47,247 nt of DNA from Betaproteobacteria bacterium HGW-Betaproteobacteria-4 (GTDB lineage: Bacteria; Pseudomonadota; Gammaproteobacteria; Burkholderiales; Rhodocyclaceae), in the NCBI GenBank assembly GCA_002840785.1, contig PHCH01000083.1:1-47247 (forward strand). Reading direction: 5' to 3'. The position numbers were made by a program, and so were the translations under genes. The notes under the pieces are model-generated. The model was not told the origin of the DNA. It saw only the letters and a list, made by a program, of their open reading frames with translations, and ran no database searches. Shown here piece by piece: positions 27,214-36,360 of the stretch (positions are counted from its first letter, which is position 1; every line of letters begins with the position of its first letter).

Positions 27214-27667
27214 GGAAAAAGGATTCACGCTAGTTGAGTTGGTTGCGACGATAGTCATCATCGGAATTCTCGCCGTGGTGGTATTCCCAAAATGGAGCGG
27301 TACTTCCGGTTTCGACGAGCGAGGTTTTCGCGACCGCGTCGTTGCCGGTCTGCGTTACGCACAGAAATCCGCCATTGCTGCCCGGCGGACGGTTTGCGCC
27401 AGTTTTTCCTCGCCGCCGGCGAGCGTTACTTTTTCGATCTCGACTGCCAACGGTGCCGCCAATTGCGCGGTCGGCAATGCGCTGGCCGGGCCGGATACCA
27501 ATCCGCTGGTCGTCACTGCGACCGGAAATGTCACCTTCGCCGCGCTGCCGGCTAATATCGTCTTTGATGCGGCTGGCCGGCCAGCCAGTGGCGCGGTAAT
27601 CAGCGTGACCGGCCTTCCCGCGGCACTGGCGATCACCGTTGAAGCGGAAACGGGTTATGTCCATTAG
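27212..27667 (+). CDS. mshC: MSHA minor pseudopilin (GspH-like)
   Basis: A type IV prepilin-like protein, KGFTLVELVATIVIIGILAVVVFPKW, followed by FRDRVVAGLRYAQKSAIAARR, typical of GspH/FimT/MshC minor pilins. The frame is open back to 27125, but residues upstream of the pilin motif are encoded by a terminator stem, so a real start there is unlikely. TTG 27212 (LEKGFTLVEL) is the nearest usable codon but has no Shine-Dalgarno. A loss between the terminator and the true start is probable. The stop lies 11 bases inside mshD. Confidence 0.78.
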   Translation: MEKGFTLVELVATIVIIGILAVVVFPKWSGTSGFDERGFRDRVVAGLRYAQKSAIAARRTVCASFSSPPASVTFSISTANGAANCAVGNALAGPDTNPLVVTATGNVTFAALPANIVFDAAGRPASGAVISVTGLPAALAITVEAETGYVH

Positions 27668-28211
27668 GCCTGCCCTGCAGCGCGGTATCACGCTGATCGA
27701 GCAGATCATGTTCATCGTCATCGTCAGCGTTGGCGTCATCGGCCTTGTCTCGGTGATGAATCCGGCCATCCGGGCCAGCGCCGATCCGATGCTGACCAAG
27801 CAACTGGTTGCCATTGCCGAGTCGCTGCTCAACGAGGTCATGCACCAGCCGTTCACGTGGTGTGATCCGGATGATCCGGCGGCGTCGACGGCGCTGTCTT
27901 ACGGCGATTGCGCCAGCCCGCAGAACACCTTCGGGCCGACGCCGGCTGGCGAAACTCGCTATGCGGCTGGGGCGGGGACGGCTTTTGACAATGTGGCCGA
28001 CTATGGTGGTTTTTCCATGGCCAATATTGACGATCCGTCAGGCAGCAATGCCATGGCCGGCTACTCCGCCAGTGTTGCCGTCGCGAGGGCCGGAACCTCT
28101 TTGGGGCTGGCCGATGACTCGGCGGCGCTCAGCGTCACGGTGACCGTCGCCCGTGGCAGCGAAACCTTTTCTTTGACCGGCTATCGTTTCCGCTATGCGC
28201 CGCGCATTTGA
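27657..28211 (+). CDS. mshD: MSHA minor pseudopilin MshD
   Basis: A 184-residue minor prepilin. The leader MSIRPALQRG is followed by ITLIEQIMFIVIVSVGVIGLVSVM, keeping Glu5. The later sequence EVMHQPFTWCDPDDPA fits the MshD/PilV-like group, whose members carry a conserved short motif after the helix. ATG 27657 lies within the end of mshC and is preferred to the upstream TTG at 27639 because it gives a standard short leader. It overlaps mshO by 17 bases. Confidence 0.85.
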   Translation: MSIRPALQRGITLIEQIMFIVIVSVGVIGLVSVMNPAIRASADPMLTKQLVAIAESLLNEVMHQPFTWCDPDDPAASTALSYGDCASPQNTFGPTPAGETRYAAGAGTAFDNVADYGGFSMANIDDPSGSNAMAGYSASVAVARAGTSLGLADDSAALSVTVTVARGSETFSLTGYRFRYAPRI

Positions 28212-28945
28212 TTTTCGGCCGTTTTTCCCGGTAGACCGTGGCTTTACGCTGGTCGAGATGATCATTTCAATCGTCATCACCGGCATTGTCGTTTCGATGG
28301 TGGCGATGTTCGGGCGCGGCCAGGTTGATGCTTACATCGACGCCGGCAACCGGGCCGAACTCTCGGAGGCGGCCGATACGACCCTGCGCCGGATCGCTCG
28401 TGAACTGCAGGCGGCGTTGCCGAATAGCGTGCGCCTCTCCGGCAACTTTCTTGAATTCGTGCCGATTCGCGATGCCGGCCGCTACCGGGCCGAACTCAAT
28501 TCGACCGGTGGCGGCGATATTCTGGATTTTGCCAGCAGCACCGACAGCACCTTCGATGTACTCGGCCCGCCGGTGACCATTCTGGCCGGCGACCAGTTAG
28601 TCGTTTTCAACCTGGGCCAACCCGGTTCGGATGTTTATGAGGGCACCAGTCGCCGCGCTGTGACCCCGGGCGTCGGCCTCAACAACATCACCTTTGCTCC
28701 GGCAGGTACCCAGTTTCCGCTGGCCTCGCCACAAAATCGCTTCCAGATTTCCGGTACGCCGGTAACCTATGAATGCGCCGGCAATACGCTGCTTCGCCAC
28801 TCCGGCTACGGTTTCCTCGCCGCGCAGCCCGTCGCCTTTGGCGCCCTGGGCGGCGTCGCGGCAGTCATGGCTGCGTCTGACGCTGACGCGCAACGGCGAG
28901 TCGGTCGAACTGCTGCATCAGGTCGATGTGATGAATACGCCATGA
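28195..28945 (+). pseudogene. mshO: MSHA minor pseudopilin MshO, frame broken near the C-terminus
   Basis: PilW/MshO-type prepilin: leader MRRAFDFRPFFPVDRG, then FTLVEMIISIVITGIVVSMV. At about 28863 (after FGALGGVAA) the frame shifts. The frame ending at TGA 28943-28945 reads WLRLTLTRNGESVELLHQV, a normal MshO C-terminus ending VDVMNTP. Some 20-25 residues between the two are missing. The junction lies in a 14-base near-palindrome (28861-28874, arms GCAGT/GGCTGC with one G-T pair). In the unbroken upstream frame MshO would run on into MshP as a false fusion of 411 residues. The leader is encoded by a dispersed repeat copy. Confidence 0.87.
28208..28245 (+). repeat. Dispersed 40-bp repeat, copy 5 (inside mshO leader)
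   Basis: TTGATTTTCGGCCG, T-run, CCCGGTAGACCGTGG. It encodes DFRPFFPVDRG, the part of the MshO leader just before the prepilin cleavage site. Confidence 0.7.
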
Positions 28946-29430
28946 TTTCAATTTTGGGCAATTTTTCCGGTCGACCGTGGGATTCTCGAATTTCGCTTCC
29001 CGGACGCCAGCGCGGCGTCTCGATCATCACCGGCGTCTTCCTGCTGTTGCTGATGTCGGTTCTGGCCGCAGTCATCGCCAACGTCGTGTCAACGGCGCAT
29101 GTAAACCAGGCGGCCGACATCGGTGGCGCGCGGGCCTATCAGGCGGCGCGGGCCGGTGCCGAGTGGGGCATGTTCCAGCTCGATCCGAGCGCCCAGGGGG
29201 CCGGGTTGCCGGCTTGCGTGAACGGCACGCCGGCCATCCCGGGGCATGCCGTGACGGTTACTTGCCAGAGCTGGGATACGACTGAAGGTACTCGGCAACT
29301 CCGCATCTACCGTATTGTTTCGCAAGCAACCGCTATCGGCGTCAAGGCGCCGGGTATCGAACGGCAGGTCGAGGTGACGCTGGAAAAGTGCCGGGATCCG
29401 TTGATAGCGACGGCGCCTTATGACTGCTGA
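28942..29430 (+). CDS. mshP: MSHA biogenesis protein MshP
   Basis: A 162-residue PilX/MshP-like protein. After an unusual N-terminal stretch comes RQRGVSIITGVFLLLLMSVLAAVIANVV, a pilin-like helix, then the family motif ARAYQAARAGAEWGMFQL. The ATG at 28942 overlaps the mshO stop (ATGA). The first fifteen or so codons (ISILGNFSGRPW) are encoded by a dispersed repeat copy. PilX-type pilins help prime or tip the fibre. Confidence 0.85.
   Translation: MISILGNFSGRPWDSRISLPGRQRGVSIITGVFLLLLMSVLAAVIANVVSTAHVNQAADIGGARAYQAARAGAEWGMFQLDPSAQGAGLPACVNGTPAIPGHAVTVTCQSWDTTEGTRQLRIYRIVSQATAIGVKAPGIERQVEVTLEKCRDPLIATAPYDC
28943..28985 (+). repeat. Dispersed 40-bp repeat, copy 6 (start of mshP)
   Basis: TGATTTCAATTTTGGGCAA, T-run, CCGGTCGACCGTGGGATTC. 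It is one of the best-conserved copies and supplies both the mshO stop codon and the mshP N-terminus. Confidence 0.8.
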
Positions 29431-29443
29431 ACGGGGGGTGGGG

Positions 29444-32400
29444 ATGATTCGGCTACTGGTATTTCTACTTTTGGCGGTGTCGACCGTAGCTGCCTTCGGC
29501 GCGACTTGTACCAGTCGTCGCGATGGGGATTGGAGCTCGAACAACACCTGGAACTGCGGTTCGGGAACCCGCAATGGGCCACCGTCAGCCGGTGATGCCG
29601 TGGTGGTACGCGGCAGCGATAGCCTTACGCTCGATACCAACAGCAACTCCCTGAGCAGTCTCACCGTGAATTCAGGCGGATCAATTTCTGGAGATGGCAG
29701 CAGTCGAACGATCTACCTGGCCGGTAATTTGAGCAATAGCGGCACGATCAGCATTCAAGGCGGGAGCGATAGTCGAATCGTTTTGCAGGGCGCATCGACC
29801 TGGAGTGGCGACGGAACCGTCCGTCTCGACTATCTGGACATCAACTGGAACGCGCTGACGCTTGATCCGGCATCCGCCGCTGTCGTCCATCTGAGCGATA
29901 GCGATCCGTTCCTGAATGTCGGCGGTTTCAACAATGGCGGATCGCCGAACCGCCTTGCCACCGTGTACCTGGATGGCGGCAGTCAGTCCTATAACGACTA
30001 CAACATCCAGATGCCCAATCTGGTCGTGAGTGGCGGAACCAAGACGGTATCGTCGAGCAGCTTCATCGTCCTTGGCGACCTGACGATCAACAGCGGGGCG
30101 ACGCTGAGTACCAACGGGGTGAGCACGGTCACGCTGGGCGGCGACTTGACGATCGACGGCACGCTATCGTCATTCAGCGGTGGCTCGACGACGTGGACCT
30201 TCAATGGCAGCGCAACGCAGCATATTTCGGCAGCGGCCGCCTTCCGCAACATGACACTCAATAACGGCAATGGCCTAGTCATTGCCGGCGATCTGACCAT
30301 CGGCGACAGTAGCTGGGGAACCTTGACCCTGACCGCCGGCAAGCTGACCACCGGCAGCAACGCGGTGATCATCCCGCGGAACTGCAGTGGCAACATGATC
30401 AGCCGGGCTGCCGGGACGTGGATCGACGGCAACCAGCGGCTGACCATGCCGCCGTGGAACGCCACCTGTATTTTCGATGTCGGCGACAGCAGCAACTACG
30501 CGCCGATCACCTTTGCCTATCCCTGGCACAGCAGCCCACTCGGCGGTACCGTCACCGGCGGGACGACCGGCGGCGATCATCCGGACACGATGGCCGGGAC
30601 ATCCGGCGTTGATAGCGCGAAGAGTGTCAATCGCTACTGGGTTCTGGCGGCCGGTGGTGGCGCCACTTTTTATACCTACGACGCCACATTCCAGTATTGC
30701 AATGCCACCGGCAGTGCCGACTGCGCGGCCAATGATGTCGATGCCGCGGCAACGCCAGCCGATTTTGTGGTCGGTGAAAAGGCTTCCAGCTCGTGGTCGA
30801 TCCTGACCCCGACCGCACCATCGGCCAACAGCCGAAAGGTGAGCGGGGCGACGACTTTTGGGGCATTCGCCATTGGCGAGGCCGGGTCCACCGTGCCGAA
30901 CAACTGCCCGCAACCGACCAACACCCCGGCTGGGCTGACTCTGACATGCCAGTGTGACAATTTTGGGCGCAGCGCGCTCAACCCGTCGCCAATGTTTACC
31001 AGCAGCAACTGGATCGTGTCCACCAGCGACAGCACCGGGATCGTGCCTTACATCAACAGTTCGAGCGGCTTCCTGCGCTTGACTGAAAGGACCGGGAATA
31101 ACGCCAAAGCGGCGACGGTCCCCGGCTTTTTCCCGGCGGCCGGCAACTATATTTCGGTCGAATTCAAACACTACGCCTACAACGGTAGCGGCGCCGACGG
31201 CATCGCCATGGCGCTCTCCGACTATACGGTCCCGGCCGTTCCCGGTGCCTTCGGCGGCTCATTGGGCTATTCCCAGAAAACTGCCAACGGGGTAGCCAGT
31301 GGTTTTGCCGGCGGTTGGATCGGCGTCGGCATCGACGAGTACGGCAATTTTTCCAATCCGAACGAAGGACGGGTCGGTGGCATCGGCTTCATTCGCGATG
31401 GCGTTGCCGTGCGCGGGTCGGGGTCGGGAACGACCGGCTATCCGTACCTTGGCGGGACCGCCGGCAGCTTGTCTCCTGGTGTTGACAACGCCGGTTCGAG
31501 TTCGCCGGCTTACGGGCACTATTACCAAATCGTCGTCGATGCCCGAAACTCCGCACTGGGGCAAACCTGGGTCGCAGTTAATCGCGATACTTCTGGATCG
31601 GGGGCCAGCTATGCGTCGGTCGTTCCATCGTTCAATGCCTATGCCGCGGCAAGCGCCGCCGGTTATACCCAGGCGCCGGTGCCGGCCAACTGGCAACTTT
31701 CCTTTACCGGGTCTACCGGGGGTTCGACCAATATCCACGAATTGGGCCAGGTACGGATATGCGCCCAATATTACGTCCCCCCTGATGGCGGAACGGCCGG
31801 GGGTTTCAGTGCAATTGATGAGGCCTATTCCAGTTCGGTGCAGAATTTCCTGACTGGCCACATTTACACAAAACTGGCCGGGGTACCGTTCAAGCTGAAG
31901 CTGGCGGCACTATCGAACAGCCAAATCCAGACGACTTACGCGGCGAGCGGTACGAAGACGGTGACCGTCAAGCTGGTCGATAACAGCGATGGTTTGTGCG
32001 GAGATGACGCGAGCCGGGCTAGCGCCTGCGCGAACAGTGCCTGCAACGCCAAGTCGGCGATCAGCGGTGGTAGTCAGTCGCTGACTTTCAGCTCAAGCGA
32101 CAAGGGGGTCAAGACCACTGGCAACTTCACATTGAATTCGGCCTATTCCCGCCTGGTCGCGGTAATCAGCGACGGGACGACAACGGCTTGTTCGATCGAT
32201 GGCTTTGCCGTGCGCCCCACCCTGTTGTCGGGCGTTGCCTCATCGGCATCAAACGCAACGCTGGCCGGCAGCCCGAAATTCAAGGCAAATACCGATAGCT
32301 TTACCCTGTCGGTCAGTGCAAATGCCAGTGGCTATACTGGTCAGCCCAAAATCAATACGGCTGCGATGGCTGCCAACACACCGGCTTGGGTGCTCGGTGC

Positions 32401-33646
32401 TATTTCGCCAAGCACTTTTCCAAATGCCGTGTCGGGAGGCTCAAGTTCGACGGCGAGCGGGAGTTTTCTATATTCCGAAGTCGGCAATTTCCGCTTTCTT
32501 GGCTACGACCCAGCCACCGATACCACCTCACAACGCGGCATTTACGACGATGATTGGGTGACTGTCGATAGTGCTGCCACCAAGAACGATTGCGTGGCTG
32601 GCAGCTATAGCAACACCAAGGATGCAAGCGGCAAATACGGTTGTTCATTCGGACTTAGCGAGACCGGGATGTCGGCCCCCAATTCGTCTTGGTTCGGTCG
32701 CTTCGTGCCCGATCATTTCGTTTATCTGGGGGGGGGGGTTTCGCAGTTTTGCAGTTCGGCCATCCCTTTCACTTACATGGGGCAGCCAGCGATTGGGGTG
32801 GCCTATCGCCTGCAGGCAACCAACGGCAGCGGCGTAGTGACCAGCAATTACTCACTGGCGATCGGTTATCCGGTGACGAACCCGGCTCTGGTTGCAGAGG
32901 ATCAGGCTGTTGTACACCAAGGTTGCGATCTGGCGAGCCGGATCAATGGTTTGGCCGGCGGGCAATGGTCGAATGGTCTTTTCGTGTTGAATGACGCCGA
33001 TGCCAATAATGTTCCTGATTCCGCATCGGCCATATTCTCCTTGCCTGCGGCAACCCCTGTTGCGCTGACTATGGCGACTTGTGCAACGACACGAAGCAAT
33101 GCAGGCGGACCATTCTGGATGCTCGATATCGGCGTTGCCGTGAACGATGCCGATGCCGGGGCATCGATCACGGCAGCCGACATGGATGCCGCTAGCGCCG
33201 GACCGTGCAGCGGGGCTGGGTGTTCGGCCAGAAAGCTGGGGACGACAGGGGTGCTTGATGGCCGTCTGCAACTCTCCAATGCCTACGGCAGCGAATTGCT
33301 GCCGCTCAGCGTGCCGGCCAAGCTCCAATATTGGACATCCGCCGGCTGGGTAGTGAATTCAGCTGATAGCTGCACAACCATGACCATGCCGACCAGCGGC
33401 AACAACGGATTGACCAACGCCTTGGCGACAAAAACCACGGCAACGCTCAATGCGCCGGTGCAGTCAGGTGATACCAGGTTGCGCCTGTCCGCGCCAGGCA
33501 CCGGAAATACGGGACTGGTTGATATTTCGGGAACCATCCTGCGTGGCGCCAACAGTTGGTTGACGCTGTCGGCGCCATCGGCCCGGGTCTGCTTTGGCGC
33601 ATGCGGTCCGCGCTCCCCCGTGATCTATTTTCGGGAGAGTTTCTGA
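29444..33646 (+). CDS. mshQ: MshQ-like giant surface protein with lectin-like domain and DUF6701 region
   Basis: About 1400 residues. ATG 29444 gives a Sec signal peptide (MIRLLVFLLLAVSTVAAFGA). Next is a Ser/Gly/Asn-rich beta-repeat region (about 25-480). A concanavalin-A/legume-lectin-like domain follows (about 510-790), with DGIAMALSD and GFAGGWIGVGIDEYGNF. The C-terminal half matches the MshQ/DUF6701 pattern (GRFVPDHFVYLGG). Many Cys pairs suggest disulfides. It ends the pilin block and is probably a tip adhesin. The DUF6701 part contains a run of eleven G (32728-32738) that could switch the frame. Upstream in-frame ATG 29420 overlaps mshP but gives a poor signal peptide. Confidence 0.85.
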   Translation: MIRLLVFLLLAVSTVAAFGATCTSRRDGDWSSNNTWNCGSGTRNGPPSAGDAVVVRGSDSLTLDTNSNSLSSLTVNSGGSISGDGSSRTIYLAGNLSNSGTISIQGGSDSRIVLQGASTWSGDGTVRLDYLDINWNALTLDPASAAVVHLSDSDPFLNVGGFNNGGSPNRLATVYLDGGSQSYNDYNIQMPNLVVSGGTKTVSSSSFIVLGDLTINSGATLSTNGVSTVTLGGDLTIDGTLSSFSGGSTTWTFNGSATQHISAAAAFRNMTLNNGNGLVIAGDLTIGDSSWGTLTLTAGKLTTGSNAVIIPRNCSGNMISRAAGTWIDGNQRLTMPPWNATCIFDVGDSSNYAPITFAYPWHSSPLGGTVTGGTTGGDHPDTMAGTSGVDSAKSVNRYWVLAAGGGATFYTYDATFQYCNATGSADCAANDVDAAATPADFVVGEKASSSWSILTPTAPSANSRKVSGATTFGAFAIGEAGSTVPNNCPQPTNTPAGLTLTCQCDNFGRSALNPSPMFTSSNWIVSTSDSTGIVPYINSSSGFLRLTERTGNNAKAATVPGFFPAAGNYISVEFKHYAYNGSGADGIAMALSDYTVPAVPGAFGGSLGYSQKTANGVASGFAGGWIGVGIDEYGNFSNPNEGRVGGIGFIRDGVAVRGSGSGTTGYPYLGGTAGSLSPGVDNAGSSSPAYGHYYQIVVDARNSALGQTWVAVNRDTSGSGASYASVVPSFNAYAAASAAGYTQAPVPANWQLSFTGSTGGSTNIHELGQVRICAQYYVPPDGGTAGGFSAIDEAYSSSVQNFLTGHIYTKLAGVPFKLKLAALSNSQIQTTYAASGTKTVTVKLVDNSDGLCGDDASRASACANSACNAKSAISGGSQSLTFSSSDKGVKTTGNFTLNSAYSRLVAVISDGTTTACSIDGFAVRPTLLSGVASSASNATLAGSPKFKANTDSFTLSVSANASGYTGQPKINTAAMAANTPAWVLGAISPSTFPNAVSGGSSSTASGSFLYSEVGNFRFLGYDPATDTTSQRGIYDDDWVTVDSAATKNDCVAGSYSNTKDASGKYGCSFGLSETGMSAPNSSWFGRFVPDHFVYLGGGVSQFCSSAIPFTYMGQPAIGVAYRLQATNGSGVVTSNYSLAIGYPVTNPALVAEDQAVVHQGCDLASRINGLAGGQWSNGLFVLNDADANNVPDSASAIFSLPAATPVALTMATCATTRSNAGGPFWMLDIGVAVNDADAGASITAADMDAASAGPCSGAGCSARKLGTTGVLDGRLQLSNAYGSELLPLSVPAKLQYWTSAGWVVNSADSCTTMTMPTSGNNGLTNALATKTTATLNAPVQSGDTRLRLSAPGTGNTGLVDISGTILRGANSWLTLSAPSARVCFGACGPRSPVIYFRESF
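32728..32738 (+). repeat. Poly-G tract (11 G) in mshQ
   Basis: An uninterrupted run of eleven G in coding sequence, encoding the LGGGV stretch. At this length mononucleotide G runs slip readily; a change of one or two would truncate MshQ by about 300 residues. Confidence 0.85.
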
Positions 33647-33714
33647 TTGTGAAAACCATTGAAAAATAATGCGTTACTGGCTATCCTTCTGAAAAAACTT
33701 AAGGTGTTGGGACA

Positions 33715-34641
33715 ATGTGGCCGAATTCGGGGGTGAAGTTCGAGGCTGGGTGGATGTCGGTTGTCCGGCACGGCGACCGCATCGATCTTGCACATGTCAT
33801 TCGCGCCGCCGGGAAGCGCCCTGAAATCAAGGTTTGCGACTCGTTCCGCATCGAAAACAGCGAGGCCGATGCCTTGTCCCGTTTGGGCCAGAGCCGCGGT
33901 CTCAAGCGCTATCGCTGTGCCGCCCTGCTCGGCGAGAACGACTACCGGCTGGCCCAGCTAGACGCTCCCGCGGTGCCTGCCGAAGAGCGGGTTCAGGCCT
34001 TGCGCTGGCGGCTCAAGGATGTGGTCGATTTTCCGGTCGATGACGCGGCGGTTGCCGTGGCCGACATTCCCACCGAGGGCGGGCGTCAGGCCAGCGTCTT
34101 TGCCGTTGTTTCGCCGGCCTCGGTGATTGGCGAGCGGATGGCGCTGTTTTACGAGAAGAAGATTCCGCTCGAAGCCATCGACATTCCCGAAATGGCCGTG
34201 CGCAATGTCGCCGTGCTCTTCGAGGAAGAAAATCGTGGCCTGGCCTTTCTCGCCCTGGCCCAGGGCTACGGCCTGCTGACCATTACCTTTCGTGGCGAGT
34301 TGTACCTTTCGCGGCGCATTGAAATCGATTCGGAGGCGCTGGCCAAGGCCGACGAAGAGCGGCGCCGGCAAATGCTCGAGCGCCTGGCGCTCGAGTTGCA
34401 GCGCACCCTCGACAATTTCGACCGGCAATACGGCTTCATCTCGGTTTCCCGTCTGCTTGTGGCCTCCGACTACGATTGCGTCGGCACGGTGGCCGGGCTT
34501 GTCGAAAACCTCTACCTGCCTGTGCAGGCCGCCGATCTGGCCATGGTTGCCGACTTTCCGGCGATTCCCGAATTGCGTACCGCCGAGCGTCAGGCGCAAA
34601 GCCTGCTCGCCATTGGTGCGGCACTGAGGCGCGGCACATGA
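33715..34641 (+). CDS. mshI: MshI, PilM-like alignment protein
   Basis: A 308-residue cytoplasmic protein of the PilM/GspL/MshI type, the actin-like ATPase that recruits the inner-membrane alignment complex. VQALRWRLKDVVDFPVDDAAV is the family-type segment in the first domain. The second domain ends with LARRQYG-like LDNFDRQYGFISVSRLLV. It is separated from mshQ by 68 bases; no clear promoter is seen. It starts the second block I-N, whose stops and starts overlap. ATG 33715 has a weak AAGGTG upstream. Confidence 0.85.
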   Translation: MWPNSGVKFEAGWMSVVRHGDRIDLAHVIRAAGKRPEIKVCDSFRIENSEADALSRLGQSRGLKRYRCAALLGENDYRLAQLDAPAVPAEERVQALRWRLKDVVDFPVDDAAVAVADIPTEGGRQASVFAVVSPASVIGERMALFYEKKIPLEAIDIPEMAVRNVAVLFEEENRGLAFLALAQGYGLLTITFRGELYLSRRIEIDSEALAKADEERRRQMLERLALELQRTLDNFDRQYGFISVSRLLVASDYDCVGTVAGLVENLYLPVQAADLAMVADFPAIPELRTAERQAQSLLAIGAALRRGT

Positions 34642-35297
34642 GTCAGCAGATCAACCTGCTGCTGCCAGCCCTGCGTCCGCGTTTCGACTGGTTGGCTTTG
34701 CCGGTGGTGGCCGGGGCGGCTGTGGTCGGCCTGGTGCTGATCGCGATTCTGGCTGTGCTGGGCGTGAGCCAGGCGGCAAATCTCAAGGACCGCGAAGCTG
34801 AAGTCAGGAATCAACTGGCTGTCGTACAGCAGCAGGTTCAGGCGCTCGGGCAGTCGCTCGCCGCGCGCCAGGGCAATACGGCGCTGGCCACGGAGATCGC
34901 GGCGACGCGGCTGGCCGTCACCCAGCGCCAGGAGGTGCTGGCCGTCATCGCCCAGGGCGACGTGACGCAGGGCAATGCTTATTCCGGGCTGCTGCAGGGG
35001 TTCTCGCGGCAGATCGTGGATGGCGTCTGGCTGCTCGGTTTCGGGTTTGCCGGCCAGGAAATCGAGATTCGCGGCCGCCTGCTTGATCCGGCCCTGCTGC
35101 CGACTTACATCAGCCGGCTCAATGACGAGCCGGCCTTTGCCGGACGTCGCTTTGCCACGCTCGACATGAAGAGCTTCGACCCGGTTGACGAGCCGCGCAA
35201 CGATGCGGCGTCGGCGACCAAGCCGAGGGCGCCGGCGCGTTATACGGAATTCACTCTGCGCACCGAGTCGACCGTCGGGCAGGAGAAAGCACGATGA
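34638..35297 (+). CDS. PilN-like MSHA alignment protein
   Basis: 219 residues. The short cytoplasmic N-terminus SQQINLLLPALRP is the PilN motif that docks into PilM. It is followed by one membrane helix (about residues 20-45), a periplasmic coiled coil and a small ferredoxin-like domain. ATG overlaps the mshI stop (ATGA). In Vibrio this unit is counted with MshI/MshJ, so no symbol is given. Confidence 0.85.
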   Translation: MSQQINLLLPALRPRFDWLALPVVAGAAVVGLVLIAILAVLGVSQAANLKDREAEVRNQLAVVQQQVQALGQSLAARQGNTALATEIAATRLAVTQRQEVLAVIAQGDVTQGNAYSGLLQGFSRQIVDGVWLLGFGFAGQEIEIRGRLLDPALLPTYISRLNDEPAFAGRRFATLDMKSFDPVDEPRNDAASATKPRAPARYTEFTLRTESTVGQEKAR

Positions 35298-35977
35298 ACG
35301 CCCTGCGCCAGCAATGGAAGCAGCTCGGCCGCAAATATGCCGCGCTTTCCCGGCGCGAGCGTCTGCTCCTGGCGGCGGCGCTGGTCCTTGGCCCGTTGTT
35401 GATCGGCCATGCCTTGTTGGTGGACCCGCAATGGAAGCGCGGCAAGGCGCTGCAGAACACCATCGCCACCGAAAGCGCGTCGCTCGCCACCATGCAGACC
35501 CAGGCTACAAGCCTGCAGCAGGAGCTGGGCATCGACCCCGATGCCGGCCGCAAGGCCGAGCTGGCAGCGCTCGTGGCGCAACGGGATCAGCTCGATGAGC
35601 AGCTGCGGCAGCTTGGCTCGGCGCTGGTCAGGCCAGAGGAAATGAACGGTCTGCTCGAGCGTCTGCTGGCCCGCAATGCCGGCTTGCGCCTGATCAGCCT
35701 CAAGACGCTGGCGCCGCAAAGCGTCTTGCTGCGAGACAAGGCGCAGGAGGCGGATGGCAAACCGGTCGAGCGCTCGTTCGACCTTTATCGACATGGTGTC
35801 GAAATTCGCCTTGAGGGCAGTTATGGCCAACTGCAGGAATATCTGGCGCAACTGGAAAAGCTGCCGCAGCGCCTGCTGTGGGGGCAGTTGAACTATCGCG
35901 TCGGCGAATACCCGCGCGCCGAAATGACACTGACCGTCTATACGCTGAGCCCGGACAAGACATGGCTGACCCTATGA
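35294..35977 (+). CDS. mshJ: MshJ, PilO-like alignment protein
   Basis: 227 residues. A cytoplasmic basic stub (LRQQWKQLGRKYAALSRRER), a membrane helix (LLLAAALVLGPLLIGHALLV), a coiled coil and a PilO-like C-terminal domain (VEIRLEGSYGQLQEYLAQLEKLP). It should pair with the PilN-like protein. ATG overlaps the upstream stop (ATGA), and its own stop overlaps mshK. Confidence 0.88.
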   Translation: MNALRQQWKQLGRKYAALSRRERLLLAAALVLGPLLIGHALLVDPQWKRGKALQNTIATESASLATMQTQATSLQQELGIDPDAGRKAELAALVAQRDQLDEQLRQLGSALVRPEEMNGLLERLLARNAGLRLISLKTLAPQSVLLRDKAQEADGKPVERSFDLYRHGVEIRLEGSYGQLQEYLAQLEKLPQRLLWGQLNYRVGEYPRAEMTLTVYTLSPDKTWLTL

Positions 35978-36360
35978 GACTGATCGTGCTCGCCCTGCTT
36001 GCCGTGACCGGCTCGGCCTCGGCCCAGTTGGCTGATCCGACGCGTCCGCCGGCGGCCTGGCTGGCGCCTGCCGATGCTGTCGCGGGTTCCGGTGACGATG
36101 CATCCGGCGGCCTGCGCTTGCAGTCGGTGCTGATGCGGCAAGGTGGCCGGCCGGTCGCTGTTATCGGTGGCAAGACCGTACCTTTGGGGGGCACTATTGG
36201 CGGGGCGACGCTGGTTCGTCTGAGCGAGCGTGAAGCCGTATTGAAGGGGGCGGACGGGGTGACCCGCCTTTACCTGACGCCCGACGTTGAAAAACACATG
36301 ATTGAAACGCCCAAATCCCGTAGAGCCGGGAAGTCCGGGCCAGTGAAGGGTCTGCCATGA
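35974..36360 (+). CDS. mshK: MshK, PilP-like periplasmic protein
   Basis: 128 residues with a Sec signal peptide (MRLIVLALLAVTGSASA) and a mature start DPTRPPAAW, the common opening of PilP/GspC-type linkers. The core (LQSVLMRQGGRPVAVIGGKTV) is the short beta domain that joins the alignment complex to the secretin. ATG 35974 overlaps mshJ; the stop overlaps mshL (ATGA). The tail is Lys/Arg-rich. Confidence 0.87.
   Translation: MRLIVLALLAVTGSASAQLADPTRPPAAWLAPADAVAGSGDDASGGLRLQSVLMRQGGRPVAVIGGKTVPLGGTIGGATLVRLSEREAVLKGADGVTRLYLTPDVEKHMIETPKSRRAGKSGPVKGLP

Noticed and set aside
28195..29430. A single 411-residue MshO-MshP fusion protein
   Set aside because: The MshO C-terminus with its own stop is found in another frame and overlaps a proper mshP start, so the fusion is a product of the frame break.
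29468..29494. Possible repeat copy in the mshQ signal peptide (GTGTCGACCGTAGC)
   Set aside because: Only the core matches; the A/T-rich arm and TGAAATC block are absent.
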